Of a stretch of 31,042 nt of DNA, positions 1-7,702 are shown piece after piece. The notes below the pieces were generated by a model. The model was not told the DNA's origin, searched no databases, and was given only the letters and a program-made list of their open reading frames with translations. Where the stretch lies: assembly GCA_002375465.1 (NCBI GenBank), contig DFLT01000017.1, positions 306,770 through 337,811 of the forward strand. The letters are read 5' to 3'. How positions within the stretch are numbered: the stretch's first letter is position 1; each line of letters starts with the position of its first letter. This stretch comes from Alphaproteobacteria bacterium UBA3612. Its GTDB lineage: Bacteria > Pseudomonadota > Alphaproteobacteria > Sphingomonadales > Sphingomonadaceae. The position numbers were made by a program, and so were the translations under genes.

Positions 1-600
1 CAGCGCCCGGTCGCCTGGCGCGGCAGCGAGCAGATGGGCGTGGCGGCGCAGAAGTCGAAGCCGCACCTTGCCATCGCCGTCTGGGAATGGGGCGCCTATT
101 TCGGCGAGGAGGCGATCCGCAAGGGCGTGCGTCTCGACATCGCCAAATGGCGCCGCCCCGCGCCCTATACCGCGCCGACGGCGGCAAAGGCGGCGGGCCT
201 TTACATGATCTGCACCATGGCAAAGCACGCTGCCGCCGATCGTGGCTATGGCGATGCGCTGATGCTGGACTGGCGCGGCCAGGTGGCGGAGGCGACCGGC
301 GCCAACATCTTCTTCCTGAAGGACGGTGCCCTCCACACGCCGACGCCCGACTGCTTCCTTGACGGCATCACCCGCCGCACCGTGATGGGCCTGGCGCGCG
401 ACAAGGGCATCGAGATCGTCGAACGCGCCATCTGGCCGGAAGAGCTGGAAAGCTTCGAACAATGCTTCCTGACAGGCACCGCCGCCGAAGTGACACCCGT
501 CTCCGAAATCGGACCCTGGTCGTTCGAGGTCGGCGATATGTCGCTGGACCTCAGAAAAGACTATCTGAACCTCGTCAATGGGCGTATTTCCATCGACTAG
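1..600 (+). CDS. ilvE: Branched-chain amino-acid aminotransferase, C-terminal part (5' end outside window)
   Basis: This is the last 199 codons of a class IV PLP-dependent aminotransferase. The reading frame is open from base 1, so the start lies upstream. The enzyme interconverts branched-chain 2-oxo acids and Leu, Ile or Val with glutamate as amino donor, in the cytoplasm. The segment APTAAKAAGLYM matches the family's Schiff-base lysine region, with the probable PLP lysine at codon 187-189. Further family motifs follow: EATGANIFF, LDGITRRTV and FLTGTAAEVTPV, the last being the phosphate-binding turn of class IV enzymes. The C-terminus has normal family length. The next gene starts 87 bases downstream behind its own promoter-like sequence, so this is probably a separate transcription unit. 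Identification as ilvE rather than D-amino-acid transaminase rests on the overall pattern and is fairly secure. Confidence 0.93.
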   Translation, partial: QRPVAWRGSEQMGVAAQKSKPHLAIAVWEWGAYFGEEAIRKGVRLDIAKWRRPAPYTAPTAAKAAGLYMICTMAKHAAADRGYGDALMLDWRGQVAEATGANIFFLKDGALHTPTPDCFLDGITRRTVMGLARDKGIEIVERAIWPEELESFEQCFLTGTAAEVTPVSEIGPWSFEVGDMSLDLRKDYLNLVNGRISID

Positions 601-616
601 AAACAACGCTGTTCGG

Positions 617-646
617 TTGACCTGAGGAATACCGTCCCGCTAATCA
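617..646 (+). promoter_or_regulatory. Putative sigma-70-type promoter for the SLBB exporter gene
   Basis: TTGACC at 617-622 and TAATCA at 641-646 are separated by 18 bases. This resembles a housekeeping-sigma promoter and would start transcription near 653, about 35 bases before the exporter's ATG. It sits directly after the ilvE stop codon. It was found by eye only and is not experimentally supported. Confidence 0.4.
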
Positions 647-687
647 GGCGACCATAAGCAGGGCCGTGTCCGGGGAATAGTGAAATA

Positions 688-3465
688 ATGGTATCGACCG
701 ATAGGGTCCGACTGCGGGCAATTCGCCTGTTTGTGATATTTGCGCTTTGTTTTGTTTTGCCCGCTAATGCTGCCAAAGCACAATTATCGCCGCAACTTGT
801 AGAGCAGCTTCAGAACCGCTCTCGGGCAGGGGTTCCTGGCGGAGACCCGGCGGATCAGATCGACCGTTCCAGAGAGGCGAGCCGCGATCGTTCGTCTGGA
901 CGAGATAGCGACGTTGATGATCCATTCAGCACGAGTACGCGCCCCCTTACCGAGGAAGAGCTTCAGGTTCGGCGTCTTCGTTCCCGCCAACAGTTGCTCG
1001 CGCTTGAGCGAGCCTCCAAGGTCGAAGAGGAATATCGCGAACGGCTCGACGACGAGACCCTCCGTCAATTTGGATATGATCTCTTCACGAATACTTCCGG
1101 CGACGCTCCCGCATTAACCGGCAGCGTCGATGACAGCTACATACTCGGCGTTGGGGATGAACTACTCGTCACCTTCTCCGGCGCGAATAGTGGCAGCTCC
1201 ACCGCCCGGGTCGCGCGTGACGGACGCCTGATTGTGGATTCCCTGCCACCAATCCAAGCGGCCGGGCGGTCTCTCGGGGTCGTGCGACAACAGATTGCCT
1301 CCGTCACGCGCGGCAATCTCCTTGGTACCGACGTCTATGTTTCACTCGGCGGTGTCCGTTCGATCACGGTCTTTGTCGGCGGCGAGGTCGAGCGACCCGG
1401 ACAATATCAAGTCACCTCGATGGCCGATATCGCTGCGGTGCTCGCGCGGGCTGGTGGTGTTCGCAAAAGCGGCTCCTTGCGCAATGTTCAGGTGTATCGA
1501 CGCGGCGCCTCGCGCCAGGTCGATCTTTACGGACTGCTCGGCATCGGCGCCCCCCCCAGCGTATCAGTTCAGGACGGCGATCGAATCGTGGTTCCCGTTA
1601 TCGGGCCAACGGTCGCTATCACCGGCGGTGTGGCACGGCGCGGTATCTACGAAATCCGGGGGCAAACGTCTCTAGGCGAACTGCTGTCCTATGCCGGCGG
1701 CGCAGTGCCGCCGCGCGGGTATCGCGCTGCGATCAGCCGTATCGAGGAGGATGGCCAACTTAGTCTGGTGCCCTCCGAGAGCAACTCCACGCCTCTATTC
1801 GCGGGCGATGGCGTCACGATCATCGGTGGTAGCGCCGGTGGCACATTGAACCGCGTGACGCTTTCCGGCTACGTTGCCAATCCCGGACCGCGCTCTCTGG
1901 GGCAGGCCAGAACCGTGGCGGAATTGATCGGGCCCTATCAGGAGTTGCAATTGGGCACGTACCTGCCGATGGCTGTCTTGCAACGCCGCAGTCCGTCAAC
2001 AGGCTTGGCCGAGTTCGAAGCCATCGACCTCGTTGGCGCGCTGAATGGCACAAGTCCCGTCATGCTTCGGGCGGACGATGAGCTGACGATCCTCAGTCGC
2101 GAAGATATTGCCTTCATCAACAGCTCTGCCGTACGCGAAGTTCTCGCCGGAAAGTCCGCGTGGGAGGTTCTCGAAGGGGAATCGACCAGTGGCTGCAAAT
2201 CCCTTTTCGCACTGGAAGCGATCGCAGCGGACACCCAGTCCCCGCGATTCAACACCGTTTTGCGAAACAGCTTTTTCAAGGACGACAATGACGTAGCTGC
2301 AGTGGGAACCGCACTCTCGAACAACGAATTGCTGGACAGAAGTTCGCGGCGCAACCAACGCACTACGCGCAACGCACAAACAAATGATAATGAGCTGTTC
2401 AACGATGGGGCCGAAGAATCAATTTGTCCGGAATTGTTCGAGGAGAACGAGGACCTTTTGACCTTTGTTCTGGAACAGACGGTCAGCATCAGCGGCGCTG
2501 TTCGTCGGCCGGGGGCCTATCCGATCGCACGCAGCGAGGATGCCGCGATGATCGTAGGAGCGGCCGATGGCATCCTTGCATCGGTCGATGCTGCCACGCT
2601 GGAAGTATTGCGTGACAGGGATTTCGAGCGCTTCGATCTACCGAGCGGCCGGGCGCTTGCCGGTCTGCAGAACATCATCCTTTCGCCAGGCGACGAAATT
2701 CGTATCACCGCCCCGCTGCGCAACGCAGAAGATGGGACGGTACTACTTTCGGGTGAGTTTCGAAGTCCCGGCCTTTACGCCATTCGCCCGGGAGAACGCC
2801 TGTCCCAGGTCATAGCGCGCGCCGGCGGCTATTCCGAACACGCATATCCCTATGGAGCCGTCCTCACACGCGAAAACGTGAAGGAATCCCAACGTGCGGC
2901 ACAGCAGCGAGCAGCCAGGGAATTAAGGGAAACAGTGCTGACCCTAGCGGCTCGAAACGAAGTCGATGCCGAAGCGGTAGGTGCCACCTCTCAAATTATT
3001 GAAACGCTTGGCTCTGCCGATGTGCCAGGGCGCATGGTGGTGGAGGCCGACCTCACAGCCTTGGCTGCACGCCCCGATCTCGACCCGCTATTGGAAGGTG
3101 GCGATGCCATTTACGTTCCGAACCGGCCGACGAGCGTCTATGTTTTCGGCAGTGTCCTCAATCCAGGAGCTTTGCAGTTCCAAGCGGATAAGTCGATCAG
3201 CGAATACCTGGAGGATGCCGGCGGCACTCAACCGCAAAGCGATGACGGACGGATCTTCGTCGTATTTCCAAATGGGGCCGCCCAGCCGATCCGTCGCAGT
3301 TTCTGGCGCCGTTCCGATGTTGTTGTCCCACCCGGGTCGACCATCTTCGTCCCGCGGGATCTCACCCCGCTGCTGGGCCTTGAGATCGCGCAAACGGTGA
3401 CGGGCATCTTTGGCGGCGTTGCCCAGGCAATCGCGACAACCCTCATTCTTGCTGACAGGAATTAA
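688..3465 (+). CDS. Polysaccharide export protein with multiple SLBB domains (KpsD/Wza-like)
   Basis: A 925-residue exported protein, probably the periplasmic or outer-membrane channel for a capsule or exopolysaccharide. Residues 1-31 form a signal peptide ending AKAQ with no lipobox, so it is KpsD-like rather than a Wza lipoprotein. A charged coiled region (about 60-130) precedes a polysaccharide-export (Poly_export) domain opening with YILGVGDELLVTFSG near 151. About six SLBB-type repeats follow, recognisable by V-x-G-x-V-x-x-P-G-x-Y cores: near 228 (FVGGEVERPGQY), 312 (ITGGVARRGIY), 393 (LSGYVANPGPR), 600 (ISGAVRRPGAY), 690 (LSGEFRSPGLY) and 825 (VFGSVLNPGAL). The C-terminus ends in a hydrophobic or amphipathic helix. 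The ATG is preceded by GGGGAA at 672-677. The gene lies 49 bases upstream of a nucleotide-sugar dehydrogenase on the same strand, consistent with one polysaccharide operon. Family assignment is firm; the exported polymer is unknown. Confidence 0.9.
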   Translation: MVSTDRVRLRAIRLFVIFALCFVLPANAAKAQLSPQLVEQLQNRSRAGVPGGDPADQIDRSREASRDRSSGRDSDVDDPFSTSTRPLTEEELQVRRLRSRQQLLALERASKVEEEYRERLDDETLRQFGYDLFTNTSGDAPALTGSVDDSYILGVGDELLVTFSGANSGSSTARVARDGRLIVDSLPPIQAAGRSLGVVRQQIASVTRGNLLGTDVYVSLGGVRSITVFVGGEVERPGQYQVTSMADIAAVLARAGGVRKSGSLRNVQVYRRGASRQVDLYGLLGIGAPPSVSVQDGDRIVVPVIGPTVAITGGVARRGIYEIRGQTSLGELLSYAGGAVPPRGYRAAISRIEEDGQLSLVPSESNSTPLFAGDGVTIIGGSAGGTLNRVTLSGYVANPGPRSLGQARTVAELIGPYQELQLGTYLPMAVLQRRSPSTGLAEFEAIDLVGALNGTSPVMLRADDELTILSREDIAFINSSAVREVLAGKSAWEVLEGESTSGCKSLFALEAIAADTQSPRFNTVLRNSFFKDDNDVAAVGTALSNNELLDRSSRRNQRTTRNAQTNDNELFNDGAEESICPELFEENEDLLTFVLEQTVSISGAVRRPGAYPIARSEDAAMIVGAADGILASVDAATLEVLRDRDFERFDLPSGRALAGLQNIILSPGDEIRITAPLRNAEDGTVLLSGEFRSPGLYAIRPGERLSQVIARAGGYSEHAYPYGAVLTRENVKESQRAAQQRAARELRETVLTLAARNEVDAEAVGATSQIIETLGSADVPGRMVVEADLTALAARPDLDPLLEGGDAIYVPNRPTSVYVFGSVLNPGALQFQADKSISEYLEDAGGTQPQSDDGRIFVVFPNGAAQPIRRSFWRRSDVVVPPGSTIFVPRDLTPLLGLEIAQTVTGIFGGVAQAIATTLILADRN

Positions 3466-3514
3466 ACCATTTCCGTCTAAGCATGCTCGCTCTACTTACA
3501 GGAAAGGTGCTGCG

Positions 3515-4798
3515 TTGACCCCTTTGAGTTCTGGCACGAAGATTGCCGTAATCGGACTGGGCTATGTCGGACTGCCGCTGGCGGTCCAGCTTGCCAAGCA
3601 CTTCGACACGATTGGTATCGACGTAAATAAGGAACGCGTTGCTGCGCTGCGCGGTGGCCATGATGCGACGGGCGAGGTTGATGATGAGCCGCTGCAGGCA
3701 AGCGCGCTGCAATATTCCAGTCAGATTGCCGATGCCAGCGACGCGGATATTTTTATCGTAACTGTGCCGACACCGGTAGATGTCGCGAACCAGCCGGATT
3801 TGGGTCCCGTCAGAGGCGCAACGCGCGCTCTGGCAACTATTCTCGATGCCGAAAAACCACGCACGATCGTTTACGAATCGACCGTCTATCCCGGCGTAAC
3901 CGAGGAAATCTGTGGCCCCCTGATCGAGGAAGTGTCTGGCCTCAAACAGGGACAGGACTTCTTTTTGGGCTATTCGCCAGAACGCATCAATCCGGGCGAC
4001 AAGGTTCACACCGTCGACAAGATCATGAAGGTCGTATCCGCAGAAAACGACGAAATTGCCGACATGCTGTGCGAGATGTACGGTCGCGTTACGAGCGGCG
4101 GCACGTTCCGCGCAGCCTCCATAAAGGCTGCAGAAGCCGCGAAGGTGATTGAAAATGCGCAACGCGACATCAACATTGCCTTCATGAACGAAATATCGGT
4201 CATCTTTCAAAAGATGGACCTGTCGGTTCACGATGTTCTGGAAGCTGCCGGCACCAAATGGAATTTCCTGCAGTTTTCACCCGGTTTGGTTGGCGGCCAC
4301 TGCATCGGGGTGGACCCCTATTATTTGAGCTACAAGGCCTTGCAACTGGGGCACCTTCCCCGCGTCATCCTGGCTGGCCGATCCATAAATGACGGTATGG
4401 GCGCGTTCGTCGCGGATCGCGTGCACGATCATTTGAGAAAAGCAGGCGATGTTCTTGTGCTGGGCCTTACCTTCAAGGAGGGCGTACCAGACCTTCGAAA
4501 CTCCAAGGTCGTCGATGTGATCGAGCGCCTGAAGTGGCTGGGCCATGATGTGACGGTACATGATCCCCTCGCCGATGCCGAGGAAGCGGAGGAGGAGTAC
4601 GGCCTCCGGCTAGACCCTGCGGCGCTGAATGGGAAGCAGTATGACGCCGTGATTATGGCGGTTGCGCATGAGGAATATGTCGCAATGCCCGATGAGAAGC
4701 TAACGTCTCTCGTAAAATCAGGTGGTTTGCTGGCGGATATCAAGGGCGCATGGCGGCACCGTAGCTTTAGCGGTGATGTAAAACGGTGGCAGCTTTAG
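3515..4798 (+). CDS. tviB: Nucleotide-sugar dehydrogenase, TviB/WbpO-like UDP-HexNAc 6-dehydrogenase
   Basis: A 427-residue NAD-dependent UDP-glucose/GDP-mannose dehydrogenase family enzyme. It oxidises C6 of a UDP-sugar to the uronic acid, supplying acidic precursors for surface polysaccharide. The N-terminal Rossmann motif is AVIGLGYVGLPLA. PTPVDVANQPDL and GYSPERINPGDK are typical of the TviB/WbpO branch that acts on UDP-GlcNAc or UDP-GalNAc. The catalytic cysteine lies in GLVGGHCIGVDPYYL. The C-terminal substrate domain contains LTFKEGVPDLRNS. I chose TTG at 3515 because AGGAAAGG lies 7 bases upstream and the resulting length matches the family. An in-frame start at 3410 would overlap the exporter and add 35 unconserved residues. 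The stop is only 6 bases from that of the convergent ydcF-like gene. Exact substrate (GlcNAc, GalNAc or glucose) cannot be settled from sequence alone. Confidence 0.88.
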   Translation: MTPLSSGTKIAVIGLGYVGLPLAVQLAKHFDTIGIDVNKERVAALRGGHDATGEVDDEPLQASALQYSSQIADASDADIFIVTVPTPVDVANQPDLGPVRGATRALATILDAEKPRTIVYESTVYPGVTEEICGPLIEEVSGLKQGQDFFLGYSPERINPGDKVHTVDKIMKVVSAENDEIADMLCEMYGRVTSGGTFRAASIKAAEAAKVIENAQRDINIAFMNEISVIFQKMDLSVHDVLEAAGTKWNFLQFSPGLVGGHCIGVDPYYLSYKALQLGHLPRVILAGRSINDGMGAFVADRVHDHLRKAGDVLVLGLTFKEGVPDLRNSKVVDVIERLKWLGHDVTVHDPLADAEEAEEEYGLRLDPAALNGKQYDAVIMAVAHEEYVAMPDEKLTSLVKSGGLLADIKGAWRHRSFSGDVKRWQL

Positions 4799-4804
4799 AG
4801 CCTG

Positions 4805-5545
4805 TTACACAATCCGGTCGTGCACCCTGTACCACACAAGTCCAATCCACTCGTGGAGAGCGAGATCGAGCAGCGACAGGTTTCGTTCGATTTGGGGGCG
4901 CCACTGAATTTGGCTGCCCACCTGCACGTCTACCGGATAAGGGATCGCGTTGACGCCGGCTGAGCGGGCACAGGCCATGGCACGCGGCATGTGAAACGCC
5001 GACGTGACGAGGACGACGGGGCCAGGAGGCGCGGCGGCGGCGTAACCGAACAGATTGGCGCAGGTGTCCGATGTACCTTCGACCTCTATGATACGTTCTG
5101 CCGCTATCCCGCTTTCGGCCCAGTACCTTGCAGAAATCCTTGTATCGCTGGTGGGCAGTTTCCCCATGCGGCCATAGCCTGCGATGTAGAGTTTTGCCGA
5201 GGGGTGGCGCTTTGCGAGGAGGCCGGCCGCGACGCTGCGGTCACCATGTGCGCCAAATTCTACCTGGCCCGTTCGTGCCGATGCGAAACTATCCTCTCCG
5301 CCGGCGAGAACGAGAATGCGGTCGACCTGCGGCAAGAATGCGGGCTGCTCGAAGCGATCTTCCAGCAGGCGGACCAGCACCTCTCCGGTTGGCAAAAGTC
5401 CGAATAGCAGGAAAAGCGCTGCCGCTGCAGCCAAACTTGTCTTTGCAAGAAAATGCTGGCCCCTCGCGAGGAAGAGCAGCGCCAAGGTCGACAACCAAAA
5501 GGGCCAGCTTACCGGTCCAAATAGCCCCCATAGCGCGTAGTTCAC
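4805..5545 (-). CDS. YdcF/SanA-family (DUF218) membrane protein
   Basis: About 246 residues. Two hydrophobic segments at the N-terminus (around FWLSTLALLFLARG and LAAAAALFLLFGLLP) are followed by a soluble DUF218 domain. Family landmarks are RILVLAGGED, KLYIAGYGRMG, SDTCANL and VVLVTSAFHMPRA. DUF218 proteins such as SanA and ElyC are linked to envelope integrity and peptidoglycan or lipid-carrier metabolism, but their chemistry is poorly defined. The start is uncertain. GTG at 5545 lies 12 bases after the stop of the epimerase upstream, whereas TTG at 5587 would overlap that gene by 31 bases. Neither has a strong ribosome-binding site. The gene is probably co-transcribed with the epimerase, placing it in the polysaccharide module. 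Confidence 0.82.
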   Translation of the reverse strand: MNYALWGLFGPVSWPFWLSTLALLFLARGQHFLAKTSLAAAAALFLLFGLLPTGEVLVRLLEDRFEQPAFLPQVDRILVLAGGEDSFASARTGQVEFGAHGDRSVAAGLLAKRHPSAKLYIAGYGRMGKLPTSDTRISARYWAESGIAAERIIEVEGTSDTCANLFGYAAAAPPGPVVLVTSAFHMPRAMACARSAGVNAIPYPVDVQVGSQIQWRPQIERNLSLLDLALHEWIGLVWYRVHDRIV

Positions 5546-5556
5546 GCGCCGCGGCC

Positions 5557-6558
5557 CTAACGGTGACCGTGATAGCGCATGTACCAATCGACAAAGCGAG
5601 GAATACCCTCGTCGATGGTCGTTGTCGGCTTATATCCCAGATCAGAACTTATCGCATCGATATCCGCATAAGTGGCCCGGACATCGCCCGGCTGCATGGG
5701 CAGCATGATCTTGACAGCTTCCTTGCCCAGGGATTTCTCGATGAGACCGATCATGTGGGACAATTCTTCCGAACGATGGTTGCCAATATTGTAAAGCCGG
5801 TGCGGGCTGACCGACCCGCCAGCCTTTACCGCTCCATCATCGGCAGGCGCGTTATCCAGGCAAGCCACGACACCTGAAACGATATCGTCGATATAGGTGA
5901 AGTCGCGCTGCATATTCCCTTCCCCAAATACCTCGATCGGGCGTCCCTCCATGATTGCCTGCGTAAACAACCACATGGCCATGTCAGGTCGACCCCAAGG
6001 CCCATACACCGTAAAGAAACGCAGACCCGTTTGTGGCAGTCGATAAAGGTGGGCGTAGGTTTCGCTCATCAACTCGTCCGCCTTTTTCGTGGCGGCATAG
6101 AGAGAGATCGGCTTGTCCACGCGGTCTTCCACGCTGAAGGGCAGGGTCTTGTTGCTGCCATAAACGGACGAGGATGATGCGTAGACCAGATGCTCGACGC
6201 TATCTGAATGGCGGCAATATTCCAGCAGATTGATATGACCGACCAAGTTCGACTGAATATAGGCGTGCGGATTCGTGATCGAGTAACGGACGCCCGCCTG
6301 TGCCCCCAAATGGGCAACACGTTTTGGGCTATATTGAGCCAGCGCGTCCACTAAAGCTGCCTGGTCAGCGAAATCAACTTCGATAAGGGTGAAATTATTG
6401 TGCCGACGCTGGAGATCTTCCAGCCGGTCCCGCTTCAACTTTGTCGAATAGTAATCATTTACGTTATCGATACCCAGGACGGTTTCGCCGCGCGCCAACA
6501 GTCTTTCCGACAGATGGTAACCGATAAACCCGGCGGCACCCGTCACCAGATAGGTCAT
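5557..6558 (-). CDS. NAD-dependent epimerase, UDP-glucuronate 4-epimerase-like (CapI/LpsL type)
   Basis: A 333-residue extended short-chain dehydrogenase/reductase. It starts with the NAD-binding motif VTGAAGFIGYHL and carries the catalytic SLYAATKK (YxxxK) after ASSSSVYG. The segment GIDNVNDYYSTKLKRDRL is characteristic of the CapI/LpsL/WbpV group, which interconverts UDP-glucuronate and UDP-galacturonate. Mid-protein FTVYGPWGRPDMA and the FTYIDDIV region also match that group. The ATG at 6558 is in the family's usual position. Together with the 6-dehydrogenase at 3515-4798 and the exporter it would provide acidic sugar precursors for a capsule or exopolysaccharide. The gene is transcribed towards the ydcF-like gene and probably leads a two-gene operon. 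An N-acetylated uronic acid substrate is an alternative, given the TviB-like partner. Confidence 0.9.
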   Translation of the reverse strand: MTYLVTGAAGFIGYHLSERLLARGETVLGIDNVNDYYSTKLKRDRLEDLQRRHNNFTLIEVDFADQAALVDALAQYSPKRVAHLGAQAGVRYSITNPHAYIQSNLVGHINLLEYCRHSDSVEHLVYASSSSVYGSNKTLPFSVEDRVDKPISLYAATKKADELMSETYAHLYRLPQTGLRFFTVYGPWGRPDMAMWLFTQAIMEGRPIEVFGEGNMQRDFTYIDDIVSGVVACLDNAPADDGAVKAGGSVSPHRLYNIGNHRSEELSHMIGLIEKSLGKEAVKIMLPMQPGDVRATYADIDAISSDLGYKPTTTIDEGIPRFVDWYMRYHGHR

Positions 6559-6704
6559 GCGTCAAAGTCTCCGAATTGCAAATCTGCGTGCGAGGTAGCG
6601 GGGCCGGGGGCAGGGGGCAACCACCCTTTTCAACTGCCCCTCCATATATTAGAGCGCCCTTTCCAATCCGGCGCTGCGTCAGCAGGATTCGGAGACTCGC
6701 ATGC

Positions 6705-6779
6705 TGGGGCGTGGCCAAGTGGTAAGGCAGCGGCTTTTGGTGCCGCCATTCGCAGGTTCGAATCCTGCCGCCCCAGCCA
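6705..6779 (+). tRNA. tRNA-Gln (anticodon TTG)
   Basis: A complete cloverleaf can be folded by eye. The acceptor stem is TGGGGCG (6705-6711) with CGCCCCA (6769-6775). The anticodon arm is GCGGC-TTTTGGT-GCCGC, giving anticodon TTG. The T arm is GCAGG-TTCGAAT-CCTGC. The discriminator G is at 6776 and CCA is genomically encoded at 6777-6779. It stands alone between the epimerase and gspC, both on the other strand. A TATATT at 6645-6650 may be its -10 element. GACTCGC (6694-6700) and GCGAGTC (6783-6789) flank it as an inverted repeat. Confidence 0.96.
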
Positions 6780-6790
6780 GACGCGAGTCC

Positions 6791-7555
6791 TTAGGGGATC
6801 GTGAGCGTCTGCTGTTTTCCGTCACGCAGATAAACAAGCGTTCCGCGTTTCCCAGCCGCAATATCGCCAGCAAGGTCCTGTAACCGTCCGGGACCGTCAA
6901 ATGGCTCATCCTGGAATTTCACCACGAGATCCCCCGCGCGCAGTCCAAAAGGCTGTAGAATGGCTGGCACGCTTTTCAGGCGATAGCCACGCATACCGTT
7001 CTCCTCGTCTTCTTCCATATTGACGTTCATCGCAGTCAGTACGGATTCTCGTCCCTCAATCTCGGCAGTTTCGGTCGTGTCGGGCGCGGTTCGGCGGACG
7101 GGAGTGGACTCGTTCGGCTTTTGAAGGCTCAGTTCACGGGTTTCGCCTGACGTGCCGGTGACGGTCGCGGAGCGCCGTGCAACCTCGGTCAACGTCCAAC
7201 CGGGTACGATCTGGCGTCCGATCCTTATGCGACGTTGCCTGTCATCGGCGATGGAGACGAATATCGCGCCTCCGCCCGGCCGTGCTGAAATTCCCTTCAG
7301 AACGATATCGCTGGGCCACGCCTGCGAGTTTTGTGGTGCCGAAGGCGCCTGGGTAGAGGCCGCGATGGGGGCGGGGGCGGGCGGCGAGGGTTGCGGAGCC
7401 GACGCCTGGAGCGCTGGTGCGGCGTCGCTGGGCGACCCTTCATCCTCAGCGCCCGAAAATAGCATCATAGCCAGGATCAACAGCATGAGCGGCATCCCGA
7501 ACATCAGCATTCGCCGTTCGCGTTGCGACAGGCGGGACAGGAAGTGCATGGGCAT
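6791..7555 (-). CDS. gspC: Type II secretion system protein C-like (GspC/PulC)
   Basis: About 254 residues with the GspC architecture. A short cytoplasmic N-terminus (LSRLSQRERR) is followed by one transmembrane segment (MLMFGMPLMLLILAMMLF) and a long Ala/Pro-rich periplasmic linker. Next comes the HR domain (VLKGISARPGGGAIFVSI through RIGRQIVPGWTLTEV). The C-terminal domain is PDZ-like (RLKSVPAILQPFGLRAGDLVVKF). GspC links the inner-membrane platform to the secretin GspD. ATG at 7555 or 7549 is possible, and neither has a clear ribosome-binding site. An in-frame start at 7747 would add 64 residues that look non-coding and would overlap the gspK promoter and 5' end. It is divergent from gspK, separated by about 147 bases. 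No gspD-J or gspL-N genes are in the window. GspC identity is likely, but the family is weakly conserved. Confidence 0.75.
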   Translation of the reverse strand: MPMHFLSRLSQRERRMLMFGMPLMLLILAMMLFSGAEDEGSPSDAAPALQASAPQPSPPAPAPIAASTQAPSAPQNSQAWPSDIVLKGISARPGGGAIFVSIADDRQRRIRIGRQIVPGWTLTEVARRSATVTGTSGETRELSLQKPNESTPVRRTAPDTTETAEIEGRESVLTAMNVNMEEDEENGMRGYRLKSVPAILQPFGLRAGDLVVKFQDEPFDGPGRLQDLAGDIAAGKRGTLVYLRDGKQQTLTIP

Positions 7556-7702
7556 GATTGGAAACTTAACGAACGCGTTCGCCGGCGCCAGCGCCAATTG
7601 GCAGAGAGAGGAATTTGCCAGAAAAACGTCAAGAAAGTGACATGGAGCACGCCTAGGTGGGCAAAGCTTCCTGCAACAGCTATCGTTCGGACGGAGACTT
7701 TC

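Noticed and set aside
3443..4231. 262-codon minus-strand frame opposite the nucleotide-sugar dehydrogenase
   Set aside because: It lies entirely within a well-conserved enzyme gene and shows no recognisable motif or start region.
6705..6779. tRNA-Gln as an integration site of a mobile element
   Set aside because: No integrase, direct repeat of the tRNA 3' end or element-like genes follow it.
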